From Hyphomonas sp. (GTDB lineage Bacteria > Pseudomonadota > Alphaproteobacteria > Caulobacterales > Hyphomonadaceae), in assembly GCA_020638455.1 (NCBI GenBank), contig JACKIK010000001.1, positions 496,001 through 560,000 on the forward strand: DNA of 64,000 nucleotides, read 5' to 3'. Of this stretch, positions 19,224-27,402 are shown piece after piece; the first letter of the stretch is position 1; every line of letters starts with the position of its first letter. Both the position numbers and the translations under genes were made by a program. Below the pieces are notes generated by a model. The model worked only from the letters and a program-made list of their open reading frames with translations, did not search any database and was not told the origin of the DNA.

Positions 19224-20108
19224 CTATCCTACAAATTCGTCCGCCCTGTAGCCCTGGAAGAACAGCGCGGCGCGGAGGTCCGTGTGGTCGATGGCGGCAC
19301 CTGCCTCGGCGGCGACGATCGGTTTGGCGCGGTAGGCAATGCCAAGGCCGGCGGCCTTGATCATGGCAAGGTCGTTGGCCCCGTCGCCCATGGCCAGCAC
19401 GTCCGCGCGGGAAATACCGCCCGCCGTAACGAACTCATCCAGCGCGGCAAGTTTTGCCTCGCGCCCGAGGATCGGCCGGCCGACCTCTCCCGTCAGCGTG
19501 CTGCCATCGTCCATCAGCGTGTTGCCGCGATGGGCTGCAAACCCCGCCGCTGCAGCAACTCTGGACGTGAAGAAGGTAAACCCGCCCGAGACCAGCACGG
19601 TCTCGGCGCCGCCGGCTTTCATGGTTTCGACCAGCGTCGTCGCCCCCGGATTGAGCGTGATCCGCTCGGCATAGGCCTTTTCCAGCGCGTCGAGGCCGAG
19701 CCCCTTCAGCATCGCAACGCGCGTCGTCAGCGCGCCTTCGAAATCCAGTTCGCCCCGCATGGCCCGTTCGGTAATGGCCGAAACCTCCGCCTTCAGCCCG
19801 GCAAAATCCGCCAGCTCGTCGAGGCATTCCTGACCGATGATGGTGGAATCCATGTCGCTGATGAGGAGCTGCTTCTTCTTCTCGTCGGCCGGCAGAACGG
19901 CCACGTCGGCGTGCACGCCGCGCCGGGCCAGCCCGCCCCGGATCCGCGCCGCCGTTTCCTCCTTGCCGGGCAGCGCCCATTCGAGTGCGACCAGCCCATC
20001 GACCGTGCCGAGACTGCGCGACGGCGCAACCTGACCGAGTTCCGGCGAGATGGCGGCTTCCAGTTTTGCAGCATCCATTGCCGCAACGGCAACAATCCTG
20101 AGGCTCAT
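19224..20108 (-). CDS. serB: Phosphoserine phosphatase
   Basis: The 294-residue HAD-superfamily enzyme makes serine from phosphoserine. The nucleophile motif DMDST (D85, acid-base D87) is followed by IGQECLDELADFAGLK. Motif II lies in VLVSGGFTFF and motif III in AMGDGANDLAMIKAAGLGIAYRAKP. About 80 residues of ACT-like N-terminal region precede the catalytic domain, as in longer SerB proteins. The start at 20108 matches the N-terminal beta strand. It diverges from miaA with 71 bases between starts. Confidence 0.97.
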   Translation of the reverse strand: MSLRIVAVAAMDAAKLEAAISPELGQVAPSRSLGTVDGLVALEWALPGKEETAARIRGGLARRGVHADVAVLPADEKKKQLLISDMDSTIIGQECLDELADFAGLKAEVSAITERAMRGELDFEGALTTRVAMLKGLGLDALEKAYAERITLNPGATTLVETMKAGGAETVLVSGGFTFFTSRVAAAAGFAAHRGNTLMDDGSTLTGEVGRPILGREAKLAALDEFVTAGGISRADVLAMGDGANDLAMIKAAGLGIAYRAKPIVAAEAGAAIDHTDLRAALFFQGYRADEFVG

Positions 20109-20179
20109 TGGCGCTTTCCCGTGGTTTCCCGCCTCTTCACGGCTTTCCTCTTGCCTGACAAGCCCTTACCTCTAGTCAC

Positions 20180-21130
20180 ATGCACCCGGCGATCCTCATT
20201 CACGGCCCCACTGCCAGCGGCAAGACCGCCCTCGCCATCGCCGTCGCCAAGCGCCTCGGCGGGGAAGTGATCAACGCCGACTCGATGCAGGTCTATCGCG
20301 ACCTGGAGGTGATTTCCGCCCGGCCGTCCGCGGAGGAGATGGAAGGCGTCACGCATCACCTGTTCGGCCATGTCGATGCCGCCGACCGCTACTCCACGGG
20401 CGAATGGCTGGAGGAGGCCCGCGCCCGCATCCGCGACCTGCAGAAGAAGAACAAGCCCGCGATCCTGGTCGGCGGCACGGGGCTGTACCTGCTGGCGCTG
20501 ACGCAGGGCCTGTCCGACATTCCCCCGATCCCCGAGGATATCCGGGCCGAGGTGCGCGAGATCAGCGACAAGGAGGGCGCGGACGGCCTGCGCGCCCGGC
20601 TCGAGCCGGTGGACCCCGACACATCCGCCCGCCTCGGCACCGGCGATCGCCAGCGACTGGCACGCGCCTATGAGGTCTGGCTCACCACCGGGCGCTCGAT
20701 TTCCGATTTCCAGACCGAGCGCCAGCCGCCGGTGCTGCTGGACCGGGAATGGATCGGCTTTGCCCTCACTCCGCCGCGCGCCAAGCTGTATGCCAAGATC
20801 GACCGGCGCTTCGAGGGCATGCTGATGCAGGGCGCCATGGCCGAGGCGCGGGCGCTGATTCAGCGCGGCCTCGACCCCGAACTGCCGGCCATGAAGGCGC
20901 ACGGCATGCCCTGGCTGGCGGCCTTTGCGCGGGGCGAGATCAGCGCCGAGCTGGCGGCCGAGAATGCCAAGCGCGACACGCGCCGGTATGCCAAGCGCCA
21001 ATTCACCTGGATCGGGAGACAATTTCCCTTCTGGCCCCGGATTCCGGGCACAGAATTGCCTGAGCGTATGAGGGTGATTCTTGCCCTCTACAAGGAGATT
21101 GACAGGGAGATGGAGGCAGATTATTCCTGA
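20180..21130 (+). CDS. miaA: tRNA dimethylallyltransferase MiaA
   Basis: This 316-residue enzyme adds an isopentenyl group to A37 of tRNAs that read codons starting with U. The P-loop GPTASGKT lies at residues 9-16, followed by the family signature INADSMQVYRDL and VGGTGLYLLALTQGL. The C-terminal RRYAKRQFTWIGRQF is also typical. The ATG at 20180 leaves only seven residues before the P-loop strand, as usual for MiaA. Its last 30 bases contain the likely promoter of the ilv operon, so the two functions share the same DNA. Confidence 0.97.
   Translation: MHPAILIHGPTASGKTALAIAVAKRLGGEVINADSMQVYRDLEVISARPSAEEMEGVTHHLFGHVDAADRYSTGEWLEEARARIRDLQKKNKPAILVGGTGLYLLALTQGLSDIPPIPEDIRAEVREISDKEGADGLRARLEPVDPDTSARLGTGDRQRLARAYEVWLTTGRSISDFQTERQPPVLLDREWIGFALTPPRAKLYAKIDRRFEGMLMQGAMAEARALIQRGLDPELPAMKAHGMPWLAAFARGEISAELAAENAKRDTRRYAKRQFTWIGRQFPFWPRIPGTELPERMRVILALYKEIDREMEADYS
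21099..21127 (+). promoter_or_regulatory. Predicted sigma-70 promoter of the ilv attenuator
   Basis: A perfect -35 hexamer TTGACA (21099-21104) is followed after exactly 17 bases by TATTCC (21122-21127), a fair -10. Both lie within the last codons of miaA. Transcription would begin near 21134, about 20 bases before the leader-peptide start and 8 bases before its Shine-Dalgarno sequence. That is the arrangement expected for an attenuated biosynthetic operon. Direct evidence of activity is lacking. Confidence 0.6.
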
Positions 21131-21154
21131 CCCCCGACGTTGGAGGAAACGCGC

Positions 21155-21193
21155 GTGCGCAAGACAGAGGTACTCGTAATCAGGCACCCGTAG
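21155..21193 (+). CDS. ilvB leader peptide (branched-chain amino acid attenuator)
   Basis: A GTG start at 21155, placed eight bases after GGAGG (21142-21146), opens a 12-codon frame encoding M-R-K-T-E-V-L-V-I-R-H-P and ending at TAG (21191-21193). Four consecutive codons specify Val, Leu, Val and Ile (GTA CTC GTA ATC, 21170-21181), the end products of the pathway encoded downstream. A ribosome stalled there would leave the sequence from 21194 free. A ribosome reaching the stop would cover it. The peptide itself needs no function; its translation senses charged tRNA supply. Confidence 0.85.
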   Translation: MRKTEVLVIRHP

Positions 21194-21254
21194 CCGGAGG
21201 CACCAGAGCCGGCCGCGGGTGTGCGCACAAAAGGGTCTCTCCGGAGGCCCTTTT
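21185..21254 (+). terminator. Attenuator hairpins and intrinsic terminator before ilvB
   Basis: Three mutually exclusive RNA structures are visible. The pause hairpin pairs CACCCG (21185-21190) with CGGGTG (21216-21221) and GCCGG (21193-21197) with CCGGC (21209-21213). The antiterminator pairs CCGGAGG and ACC (21194-21204) with GGGT and CTCCGG (21234-21244). The terminator has a GGGTCTC/GAGGCCC stem (21233-21239 with 21244-21250), a four-base loop, flanking A:T pairs, and the tract TTTTTCTTT. Together with the Val/Leu/Ile leader peptide this is a classical transcription attenuator. Confidence 0.85.
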
Positions 21255-21287
21255 TCTTTATCCAGATCAAACCCCCAGAGACCCGCC

Positions 21288-23060
21288 ATGACCGTGAAGA
21301 CCCGAAAGAAGACCGAAACCCGCCTGATGACCGGCGCCGAGATGGTAATCGAGGCACTCCGCGAGCAGGGCGTGGACGTCCTCTTCGGTTATCCGGGCGG
21401 GGCGGTTCTGCCGATCTATGACGCCCTGCACAGCGCCCCGGAACTGCAGCATGTCCTCGTGCGCCACGAACAGGGCGCGGGCCATGCGGCGGAGGGCTAT
21501 GCCCGTTCGACCGGAAAGTGCGGCGTCGCGCTGGTGACCTCCGGCCCCGGCGCGACCAACATGGTCACGCCGATCACCGATGCGATGATGGATTCGATCC
21601 CGATGGTCGTCATCTGCGGCCAGGTGCCGACGCACCTGATCGGGACCGACGCCTTCCAGGAAGCCGACACGACCGGCATCACGCGCAGCTGCGCCAAGCA
21701 CAACTACCTCGTCACCGATGTCGACCAGCTGGCGCGCACGATCCACGAGGCGTTCCACATCGCCACGTCCGGCCGTCCCGGTCCGGTGGTGATCGACGTC
21801 CCGAAGGATGTCCAGTTCGCCAATGGCACCTATGTCGGCAAGGACGGCGTGCACAAGCCAACCTATTCGCCGCGCATCCAGCCGCAGCCGGAAGCCATCG
21901 CAGCGGCGGCCGACCTGATCACGCGGGCGAAGCGCCCGGTCCTCTACACGGGCGGCGGCGTGATCAATTCCGGTCCGCGCGCGTCGGAACTGCTGCGCCA
22001 GCTGCAGAAGGAAACCGGCATCCCGGTCACCTCGACGCTGATGGGCCTCGGCGCCTTCCCCGCCTCCCACAAGGACTGGCTGGGCATGGTGGGCATGCAT
22101 GGCAGTTTCGAAGCCAACAATGCGATGCACGATTGCGACCTGATGCTCTGCGTCGGCGCCCGCTTCGACGACCGCGTGACCGGCCGCATCGACGCCTTCT
22201 CGCCGAATTCGAAGAAGGTCCACATCGACATCGACCCCTCGTCGATCAACAAGATCGTCCGGGTCGACGTGCCCATCGTGGCCGACTGCGCGGCGGCGCT
22301 GGATGCGCTGATCGCGGCGCTGAAGCTGCGCACCGGCAAGCGGCCGGACCTCAAGCCCTGGAAAGCGGAAATCGACGCCTGGCGCGCACGGCGCTGTTTT
22401 GCCTATGAAAATTCCGACACGGTGATCAAGCCGCAATACGCCATCGAGCGCCTGTACGCGCTGACGAAGGACCGCAACCCCTACATCACCACGGAAGTCG
22501 GCCAGCACCAGATGTGGGCGGCCCAGTTCTTCCATTTCGACCAGCCGAACCACTGGATGACGTCCGGCGGCCTCGGCACCATGGGCTATGGCCTGCCGGC
22601 AGCGGTCGGCGTGCAGTGTGCCCATCCGGACGCGCTGGTCATCGACATTGCGGGCGAAGCCTCGATCCAGATGATGATGCAGGAGCTTTCGACGGCCGTG
22701 CAGCACAAGCTGCCGGTCAAGGTGTTCATCCTCAACAATGAGTGGATGGGCATGGTGCGCCAGTGGCAGGAACTGCTGCATGGCGAGCGCTATTCCCACT
22801 CCTACTCGCAGAGCCTGCCGGATTTCGTGAAACTGGCCGAAGCCATGGGCGGCCACGGCCTTCGCTGCGATGACCCAAAGGAACTCGATGCGAAGATCCT
22901 TGAAATGATTGAGATTGATGGGCCGGTCCTGTTCGACTGCCGGGTCGAGAATACGGAGAACTGCCTACCCATGATCCCGTCGGGCTCTGCACATAACGAG
23001 ATGATCCTCGGCCAGATAACTGGTAACGAAATTGGAGAGAGCGGCCGCAAGCTGGTCTGA
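21288..23060 (+). CDS. ilvB: Acetolactate synthase large subunit
   Basis: This 590-residue thiamine-diphosphate enzyme performs the first common step of valine, leucine and isoleucine synthesis. The catalytic Glu lies in VRHEQGAGHAAEGYARSTG. The FAD/central domain contains VGMHGSFEANNAMHDCDLML. The ThDP/Mg site reads IDIAGEASIQMMMQEL, the alphaproteobacterial form of the usual GDG motif. I chose the ATG at 21288 because the longer frame begins inside the terminator hairpin. The regulatory subunit gene ilvN lies 740 bases downstream, separated by an unknown gene. Expression is probably attenuated by branched-chain amino acids. Confidence 0.97.
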   Translation: MTVKTRKKTETRLMTGAEMVIEALREQGVDVLFGYPGGAVLPIYDALHSAPELQHVLVRHEQGAGHAAEGYARSTGKCGVALVTSGPGATNMVTPITDAMMDSIPMVVICGQVPTHLIGTDAFQEADTTGITRSCAKHNYLVTDVDQLARTIHEAFHIATSGRPGPVVIDVPKDVQFANGTYVGKDGVHKPTYSPRIQPQPEAIAAAADLITRAKRPVLYTGGGVINSGPRASELLRQLQKETGIPVTSTLMGLGAFPASHKDWLGMVGMHGSFEANNAMHDCDLMLCVGARFDDRVTGRIDAFSPNSKKVHIDIDPSSINKIVRVDVPIVADCAAALDALIAALKLRTGKRPDLKPWKAEIDAWRARRCFAYENSDTVIKPQYAIERLYALTKDRNPYITTEVGQHQMWAAQFFHFDQPNHWMTSGGLGTMGYGLPAAVGVQCAHPDALVIDIAGEASIQMMMQELSTAVQHKLPVKVFILNNEWMGMVRQWQELLHGERYSHSYSQSLPDFVKLAEAMGGHGLRCDDPKELDAKILEMIEIDGPVLFDCRVENTENCLPMIPSGSAHNEMILGQITGNEIGESGRKLV

Positions 23061-23105
23061 GACCGGCGCGCAGGCCGTCAGCAGACGGGAAGATGGGGAA
23101 GCGGC

Positions 23106-23804
23106 ATGCCTGATAACGGCATCGTGCAGCTTGCAGTGCAGAACATCGGCACGATCGTGACCGTGATCTCTGCGATTGCAGCCGTGATCGGCGCGCTTGC
23201 CAGCCGCTCCGAGACGCGCAAACAGCGCGCCCTGCGTACCGAACAGCTGCGCCAGGCCATCGACAGCGCCAGCCTCGACTGGGGCAGCGCCGCCATCGAC
23301 ACGCTGGTCCGTGCCGCGACGCTCGCCCGCACGCGCCACATGCACGCCAATGAAGGCGCCTTCCAGACCGCGCGCACGGCAACGCTGATCAACCTGTCAT
23401 CCCTGATCGACCGCGGCCGGATGTTCTTCCCCAATCTCGACGAGACCAAGAAGGGGGTCGAAAAGGACGGCGCCTATCGCGGCTCGCGCCCCCCTATTCT
23501 CGACGCCATGGTCTGGGTCCACTGCGAGGTCAGCGCCCTGACGCGCGACGGCGGCCCGACCGGCGAGAACAGCGCAGCCTATATCGACGAATGCCGCCGC
23601 CTCATCGTGTCGGAGCTGCAGGCGCATCTCGATCCGCGCAGGTTGAACCAGGTGGTGGGGCGCTATGCCGGACAGACGCGCACGCACCAGAAGCAGGCCA
23701 TCGACCGCGCGGATGCGCTGAAGCAGCAACTCTTGACTCGCCGTCCCGGCGTCTCCATCGAGAACCACACGCGCTACCAGGAACAGCCGGAGACGGTGCA
23801 ATGA
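23106..23804 (+). CDS. Membrane-anchored protein of unknown function
   Basis: The 232-residue protein has an N-terminal membrane helix (about residues 10-33, IVTVISAIAAVIGALAS), then a soluble helical domain. This contains TARTATLINLSSLIDRGRMFFPN and YRGSRPPILDAMVWVHCEV, a pattern I associate with an uncharacterised alphaproteobacterial family. It sits between ilvB and ilvN. Its stop codon overlaps the ilvN start as ATGA (23801-23804), so translation of the two is coupled. Nothing in the sequence indicates a catalytic site. A link to acetolactate synthase is positional only. Confidence 0.75.
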   Translation: MPDNGIVQLAVQNIGTIVTVISAIAAVIGALASRSETRKQRALRTEQLRQAIDSASLDWGSAAIDTLVRAATLARTRHMHANEGAFQTARTATLINLSSLIDRGRMFFPNLDETKKGVEKDGAYRGSRPPILDAMVWVHCEVSALTRDGGPTGENSAAYIDECRRLIVSELQAHLDPRRLNQVVGRYAGQTRTHQKQAIDRADALKQQLLTRRPGVSIENHTRYQEQPETVQ

Positions 23805-24370
23805 GTGACGGATCGGGAGCTCCCTCTTCCGCCGGTCCGAAATCGGCCTACTTCCTCGCCCATCAGGACGAGGAAGTCGAACGGCGTACGCTCGCCGTGC
23901 TGGTCGACAACGAACCGGGCGTGCTGGCACGCGTCGTCGGCCTGTTCTCCGGCCGCGGCTACAACATCGACAGCCTCACGGTCGCCGAAGTCGACGAAAG
24001 CTCCCACCAGTCGCGCATCACCATCGTCACCCAGGGCACGCCGCACATCCTGGAGCAGATCGAGGCCCAGCTGCTGCGCCTCGTGCCGGTCGGCGAAGTG
24101 GTCGACATCACCAAGTCGAAGCGCGGCATCGAGCGGGAGCTGGCACTCATCAAGGTCGCCGAAAAGGGCGAAAAGCGCGTGGAAGCGCTGCGGATTGCGC
24201 AGATTTTCCGGGCGAATGTCATCGACACCACGAATGAAAGCTTCATCTTCGAGCTTACGGGTGCTTCTGATAAGATAAGCCAGTTTGTGGAACTGATGCG
24301 CCCGCTCGGCCTTGTCGAGGTCAGCCGGACAGGTGTCCTGTCGATCAAGCGCGGAAAGGAAAAAGGATGA
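23801..24370 (+). CDS. ilvN: Acetolactate synthase small (regulatory) subunit
   Basis: The 189-residue subunit carries an N-terminal ACT domain (RTLAVLVDNEPGVLARVVGL, about residues 27-46, then GRGYNIDSLTVAEV) that binds valine for feedback inhibition. A C-terminal domain ends LVEVSRTGVLSIKRG. It activates IlvB and makes it inhibitor-sensitive. The start at 23801 overlaps the preceding stop as ATGA, and its own stop overlaps the next start as ATGA (24367-24370). The whole segment is thus translationally coupled. The gene is also called ilvH. Confidence 0.96.
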   Translation: MSDGSGAPSSAGPKSAYFLAHQDEEVERRTLAVLVDNEPGVLARVVGLFSGRGYNIDSLTVAEVDESSHQSRITIVTQGTPHILEQIEAQLLRLVPVGEVVDITKSKRGIERELALIKVAEKGEKRVEALRIAQIFRANVIDTTNESFIFELTGASDKISQFVELMRPLGLVEVSRTGVLSIKRGKEKG

Positions 24371-25023
24371 ACCGTCTCCTCCTGTTGCCGTTCCTGGCCC
24401 TGTGCATTGCCGGCCCCGCCGCCGCGGCGCAGGAAGTTCCCGAAAGCTGCCAGCCGAAAGTGGCGGGCGTTGCCCTCGCACTTGCGGACCAGGCCGACGA
24501 CGCGCAGCTGCAGTGCGATGTCGACCGTGCAGGCATCGTTGCGGGCCGGTCGGAGCGGCTGTTCAGCTTCTCGCCCGACCCGCTGGTCCGCATCGTCGAC
24601 CTCGGCGTCTCGCCCAGCGGCGCCGTCTATGTGTACGACATCGTCGAAGAAGACGGCCTGATGAACCTCGATGCCCGCTCGGTGCCGGCGGACATGGACA
24701 GGGCCGCCAGCGTTCCGGTCTGCCGCCTGCATACGGTGCTGCCGGACGGGGTCACCAACCGGGTCTCGATCGCGCTGCTTGAAACCGCCTCGCCGGACGT
24801 CCCCGGCTATGCCGAGCGCGTGCAGGTCGTGGTCAATCCGGACGGATCGCACAGCTCCGTGCTGCTGCTCGATTCCCATGACGTCGTGACCACGATCCAG
24901 ACGGCCGACGGCGCGCGCAGTTTCTCGCGCAACATGCGCCAGACCGACAAGATCGGGGCGCTCAACGAACTGATCATTGGTGTTGCCAATCACAGCGACG
25001 GCTGGACCTGCAACACCAACTGA
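24367..25023 (+). CDS. Exported protein of unknown function in the ilv operon
   Basis: The 218-residue product has a clear signal peptide (MNRLLLLPFLALCIAGPAAA, cleavage near AAA-QE) and a mature part with few recognisable motifs. Cysteines at CQPK, LQCDVD, VCRLH and the terminal WTCNTN may form disulphides. It overlaps ilvN by ATGA and precedes ilvC by 57 bases, so it belongs to the operon by position. I do not recognise the family. A periplasmic protein translated from within a cytoplasmic amino-acid pathway operon is odd. Confidence 0.72.
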   Translation: MNRLLLLPFLALCIAGPAAAAQEVPESCQPKVAGVALALADQADDAQLQCDVDRAGIVAGRSERLFSFSPDPLVRIVDLGVSPSGAVYVYDIVEEDGLMNLDARSVPADMDRAASVPVCRLHTVLPDGVTNRVSIALLETASPDVPGYAERVQVVVNPDGSHSSVLLLDSHDVVTTIQTADGARSFSRNMRQTDKIGALNELIIGVANHSDGWTCNTN

Positions 25024-25080
25024 CCTCCCTACCCCCCCCCTTCAAAAACTCAACCCCATGCCGGAGCCGAACAGAAGCCC

Positions 25081-26100
25081 ATGAAAGTCTATTACGAGCA
25101 GGACGCAGACCTGAAGCTGATCCAGAAGAAGAAGGTCGCGGTCGTCGGTTATGGCAGCCAGGGCCACGCGCACGTCCTCAACATGCGGGACAGCGGCGTG
25201 AAACAGGTGAAGGTCGCCCTGCAGGAAGGCTCCTCCAGCCGCAAGAAGGCCGAAGCCGAAGGCCTTGAAGTGGTCACGCCGGCAGAGGCCACGCAATGGG
25301 CCGATGTGGTGATGATCCTGGTGCCCGACGAGAAGCAGGCCGTGCTGTTCGCCAACGAGATCGAGCCGCACCTGCGCGCCGGCCAGCACATCATGTTCGG
25401 CCACGGCTTCAACATCCACTACAACCTGATCCGTCCGCGGGCAGACGTTGACGTGTCGCTGTCGGCGCCGAAAGGTCCCGGCCATACGCTCCGCGCGCAA
25501 TACCAGATGGGCTTCGGCCTGCCCGGCCTCGTTGCCATCCACCAGGACGCCACCGGCACCGCTCGTGACGTCGCCCTCTCCTACTCCAAGGCCATCGGCA
25601 ACACCCGCGCCGGCGTGATCGAGACCTCGTTCCGCGAAGAGACTGAGACCGACCTGTTCGGCGAACAGGCCGTGCTCTGCGGCGGCATCGTGGAACTGAT
25701 CAAGGCCGGCTACGAGACACTGGTCGAGGCCGGCTATGCCCCGGAAATGGCCTATTTCGAGTGCCTGCACGAGACCAAACTGATCGTCGACCTGATCTAC
25801 GAGGGCGGCATCGCCAACATGAACTACTCGATCTCCAACACGGCCGAGTATGGCGAATACGTCTCCGGCCCGCGCATCGTGAATGCTGAGGCAAAGGCGA
25901 ACATGAAGAAAGTGCTCGAAGACATCCAGTCCGGCACGTTCGCGCGCAACTGGGTGCTGGAGAACCAGGCCGGCGCGCCGAGCTTCCACGCCATGCGCCA
26001 GCGCATGAATTCGCACTCCATCGAGGAAGTCGGCGAGAAGCTGCGCGGCATGATGCACTGGGCCAAGAACGACCGGCTCGTCGACAAGTCCCGCAACTAG
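25081..26100 (+). CDS. ilvC: Ketol-acid reductoisomerase
   Basis: The 339-residue class I enzyme converts acetolactate to dihydroxyisovalerate with NADPH. The N-terminal Rossmann motif is GYGSQGHAHVLNMRDSG (about residues 22-38). The catalytic domain contains LFGEQAVLCGG and the acidic ligands in FECLHETKLIVDLIYEGG. The start at 25081 is the family start; its ribosome binding site is weak. An eight-codon upstream frame (25058-25084) ends in an ATGA overlap with it. A run of nine C residues lies just before (25032-25040). Confidence 0.98.
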   Translation: MKVYYEQDADLKLIQKKKVAVVGYGSQGHAHVLNMRDSGVKQVKVALQEGSSSRKKAEAEGLEVVTPAEATQWADVVMILVPDEKQAVLFANEIEPHLRAGQHIMFGHGFNIHYNLIRPRADVDVSLSAPKGPGHTLRAQYQMGFGLPGLVAIHQDATGTARDVALSYSKAIGNTRAGVIETSFREETETDLFGEQAVLCGGIVELIKAGYETLVEAGYAPEMAYFECLHETKLIVDLIYEGGIANMNYSISNTAEYGEYVSGPRIVNAEAKANMKKVLEDIQSGTFARNWVLENQAGAPSFHAMRQRMNSHSIEEVGEKLRGMMHWAKNDRLVDKSRN

Positions 26101-26126
26101 GCGCGGCAGGATACCCGGCGCAGGCT

Positions 26127-26807
26127 TCAGTCCGTGGCCTGCGCCGCCCCTTCCGGCATGCGATTGAGATCGACAAAGCCCTCGACCCCCGGCACCCGGC
26201 CCTTCATCGAATACTGCCAGATCCAGACCTTCCGGCCCGGCGGGCCGGACAGGCTGCGCATCCAGATGCGGTAGCCCGGAAACTCGGTGGCGAGCCAGTC
26301 GGCATAGAAATCCGGCGTCGTGTAGAGCACGGGCCGCGTGCCATACTCGGCCTCCAGCGCTTCGAGAAACGCGCGGATGCCGGACAGCGTCGCATCCCGC
26401 GATGCCGAAGGCTGGCAGTTGTGCGCATATTCAAGGTCGACCGCCGGCGGCAGGGTGCCGTTCCGCACTTCGACGGACTGGATGAAATTCGCCGCCTGGC
26501 CCGGCCCGTCCTTGCACAGCAGGTAGAAATGATAGGCGCCGACATGCCAGCCGCGCTGTGTCGCTTCCAGCCAGTTGTCCTGGAAACGCGGATCCTTCCA
26601 GTCGCGTCCCTCGGTTGCCTTCAGGTAGATGAAGTCGAGCGGCGCCTCGCCGAGCCTGTCCCAGTCGATGCGGCCGTTGTGATGCGAGAGGTCGATGCCT
26701 TCGGCGCCGGGCTCCGGCGAGACCGGCTCGATGTCGGGCGCTTCGGCACTGCGCGCGCAGGCAGCACACAGGATCAGCACCGGCAGGATCCATCGCGTCA
26801 AAGTCAT
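26127..26807 (-). CDS. GH25 family lysozyme (exported, probable lipoprotein)
   Basis: The 226-residue protein is a glycoside hydrolase family 25 muramidase. It has the opening GIDLSHHNGRIDW, FIYLKATEG, WHVGAYHFYL, the catalytic acidic motif AVDLEYAH, and PVLYTTPDFYADWL. The N-terminus (WILPVLILCAACARS) is a signal sequence with a cysteine that could be lipidated, although the -3 residue is not the usual Leu. It probably trims peptidoglycan in the periplasm. The ATG at 26807 follows GGAG. It converges on ilvC and diverges from the bactofilin gene. Confidence 0.9.
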   Translation of the reverse strand: MTLTRWILPVLILCAACARSAEAPDIEPVSPEPGAEGIDLSHHNGRIDWDRLGEAPLDFIYLKATEGRDWKDPRFQDNWLEATQRGWHVGAYHFYLLCKDGPGQAANFIQSVEVRNGTLPPAVDLEYAHNCQPSASRDATLSGIRAFLEALEAEYGTRPVLYTTPDFYADWLATEFPGYRIWMRSLSGPPGRKVWIWQYSMKGRVPGVEGFVDLNRMPEGAAQATD

Positions 26808-26973
26808 GCCCCCAGTCTCCACGCTTTCGCGGCAGACCGGTGACTCCCGTCAGGCGAAAACGTGACTGAAAATACAACCGAATTTTCCTGCAATGAAATC
26901 AACACCTTCCCTTTTCGGGGCACGATGCCTGCATTAGGCTGCTGCGGAAAGCCGTGATGAGGCAGAGTGGGCG

Positions 26974-27402
26974 ATGGGTATTGTGGACAAATCTCGTGGC
27001 GGCGCCTCGCGCCCCGGCGCCGAGCCGGTGAACCTGATCCTGAAAGGGACGCATCTCCACGGTACGTTGAAATTTGCGGGCCAGACGGTCGTGTCGGGGC
27101 GCATCTCCGGCAACATACTCTGCCAGACCACGCTGTTCATCGAAGTGGGCGGCCGGGTCGAAGGCCGCGTGCAGGCGCCGACCATCGTGGTCTATGGCGA
27201 ACTCGACGGCACGATCCTCGCCACGGAGTTCCTCGAAATCTGCACCGGCGCGATTGTCGGCGGCAATGTGAAGGCACGCTCCGTGCGCGTCGACCAAGGC
27301 GCCAAGCTGACGGCGGACCTTGCGATCTCCGCAGACATTCCGACGACGCTTGAGCCACCAGCCGCGCCGGCCAAGCCCACGCCGCCCGCAATGGCCGGCT
27401 GA
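26974..27402 (+). CDS. Bactofilin (polymer-forming cytoskeletal protein)
   Basis: The 142-residue protein consists of a right-handed beta-helix of the bactofilin family. Short hydrophobic repeats can be seen: LHGTLKFAGQTVVSGRISGN, VGGRVEGRVQAPTIVVYGEL and LEICTGAIVGGNVKA. It is flanked by a short N-terminal tail and a Pro/Ala-rich C-terminal tail. Bactofilins polymerise without nucleotide at the membrane. In stalked Caulobacterales they recruit cell-wall enzymes and shape appendages. A GH25 muramidase is divergently encoded 166 bases away, which fits a cell-wall context. The stop abuts the stop of the next, converging gene. Confidence 0.88.
   Translation: MGIVDKSRGGASRPGAEPVNLILKGTHLHGTLKFAGQTVVSGRISGNILCQTTLFIEVGGRVEGRVQAPTIVVYGELDGTILATEFLEICTGAIVGGNVKARSVRVDQGAKLTADLAISADIPTTLEPPAAPAKPTPPAMAG

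Noticed and set aside
18993..20270. Long plus-strand open frame opposite serB
   Set aside because: It is the shadow of serB in GC-rich sequence, with Arg/His/Pro-rich content and no family similarity, and it runs through the tandem repeat.
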